Below are positions 5,005-5,300 of a stretch of 5,300 bases of DNA, piece by piece (within the stretch, counting starts at the first letter, position 1; every line of letters begins with the position of its first letter). The translations under genes and the position numbers were made by a program. Origin of the DNA: an archaeon (GTDB lineage Archaea; Micrarchaeota; Micrarchaeia; Anstonellales; Bilamarchaeaceae); assembly GCA_020052325.1 (NCBI GenBank), contig JAGVPF010000148.1, forward strand, positions 1-5,300, given 5' to 3'. The notes under the pieces were generated by a model. That model searched no databases. It was not told the origin of the DNA and saw nothing but the letters and a program-made list of their open reading frames with translations.

Positions 5005-5300
5005 GGCCGAATTCGAGCTCCTCCTTCAGCGGATTATACTCATGGGGCTGCTTGTAGTAGTCCACGATAAGGTGGGTGGTCGTCTTTGCGACAACCTTCG
5101 TCGCCTGTATGCGCCTCATCAATTCGGCAAGGTGCTTCTCGTCTTTTACGCGGGCAATCACCATCACATCGTGCTCGCCGCTAATCAGGATGAATGACAC
5201 GATTTCGGGGAACTTGGCCGCGGGACGGAGCGCTTCCTCCCAGGGTTTCTCCATGTTCACCCGCAGGAACATCAGGACCTGCATCATCTTGTCCACTTTC
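4982..5300 (-). CDS. Lrp/AsnC-type effector-binding (RAM) domain protein, possibly partial at the right edge
   Basis: About 105 residues are visible. MQVLMFLRVNMEKPWEEAL is the first beta strand and start of helix 1. FPEIVSFILISGEHDVMVIARVKD contains the conserved G-x-x-D turn of the RAM (AsnC_trans_reg) fold. KHLAELMRRIQA is the second helix, and VVAKTTTHLIVDYY is the last strand. RAM domains bind amino acids or other small ligands and form dimers and octamers. No DNA-binding helix-turn-helix is visible; in full Lrp proteins it lies N-terminal, which here would be beyond base 5300. The frame is open at the edge. Starts inside the window are GTG 5296 and ATGs 5287 and 5284, which would give a stand-alone RAM protein, also common in archaea. 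Without the flank the two cannot be told apart. The 3' end overlaps the convergent unknown gene by 23 bases. Confidence 0.8.
   Translation of the reverse strand, partial: KVDKMMQVLMFLRVNMEKPWEEALRPAAKFPEIVSFILISGEHDVMVIARVKDEKHLAELMRRIQATKVVAKTTTHLIVDYYKQPHEYNPLKEELEFGPIQRPSR

Overview
The window looks archaeal. It is GC-rich, its AT-rich promoter-like boxes sit about 25 bases upstream of start codons (TTTATAA, TTTAAAT), and there are perfect GGAGG/GGAGGTG Shine-Dalgarno sites. Genes are tightly packed and overlapping. The content also fits: an agmatinase, a lone HprK-like P-loop kinase, a membrane-anchored surface protein with a signal peptide, and an Lrp/AsnC-type effector-binding (RAM) domain. 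The lineage cannot be fixed from the sequence alone; a DPANN-type or other uncultured archaeon is a guess.

Left half (1-2377, minus strand): an apparent three-gene operon read right to left. It starts with an HprK-like kinase (2377 to 1433), continues with an agmatinase-family ureohydrolase one base further on (1431 to 553), and ends with a major facilitator superfamily (MFS)-like membrane protein that runs off the left edge (531 to beyond 1). Agmatinase makes putrescine from agmatine. The transporter could move a related amine and the kinase could regulate or use a metabolite of the pathway; both are inferences from gene order.

Middle (2378-2428): a 51-base divergent promoter region. One AT-rich box, with the palindrome TTATAA at 2400-2405, lies almost exactly midway between the kinase ATG on the minus strand (2377) and a methyltransferase ATG on the plus strand (2429). 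The spacing predicts leaderless or nearly leaderless transcripts in both directions.

Right half (plus strand): a class I SAM-dependent methyltransferase (2429-3367), then a gap with a stem-loop and T-run, then a secreted, C-terminally anchored surface protein (3465-4529). Next comes a promoter-like TTTAAAT, a near-perfect Shine-Dalgarno and an 18-codon ORF (4602-4658). That ORF overlaps the start of an unrecognised 118-residue protein (4648-5004). A minus-strand Lrp/AsnC RAM-domain gene enters from the right edge and overlaps this protein tail to tail by 23 bases. A perfect 21-base inverted repeat (4928-4948) lies inside the unknown gene close to that junction.

The points most worth a second look are the symmetric divergent promoter, the two Shine-Dalgarno-led mini-ORFs placed immediately before main start codons (2448-2507 and 4602-4658), the 4928-4948 palindrome, and the kinase-agmatinase-transporter cluster. 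I saw no tRNA, rRNA, CRISPR array, insertion sequence or other mobile element.
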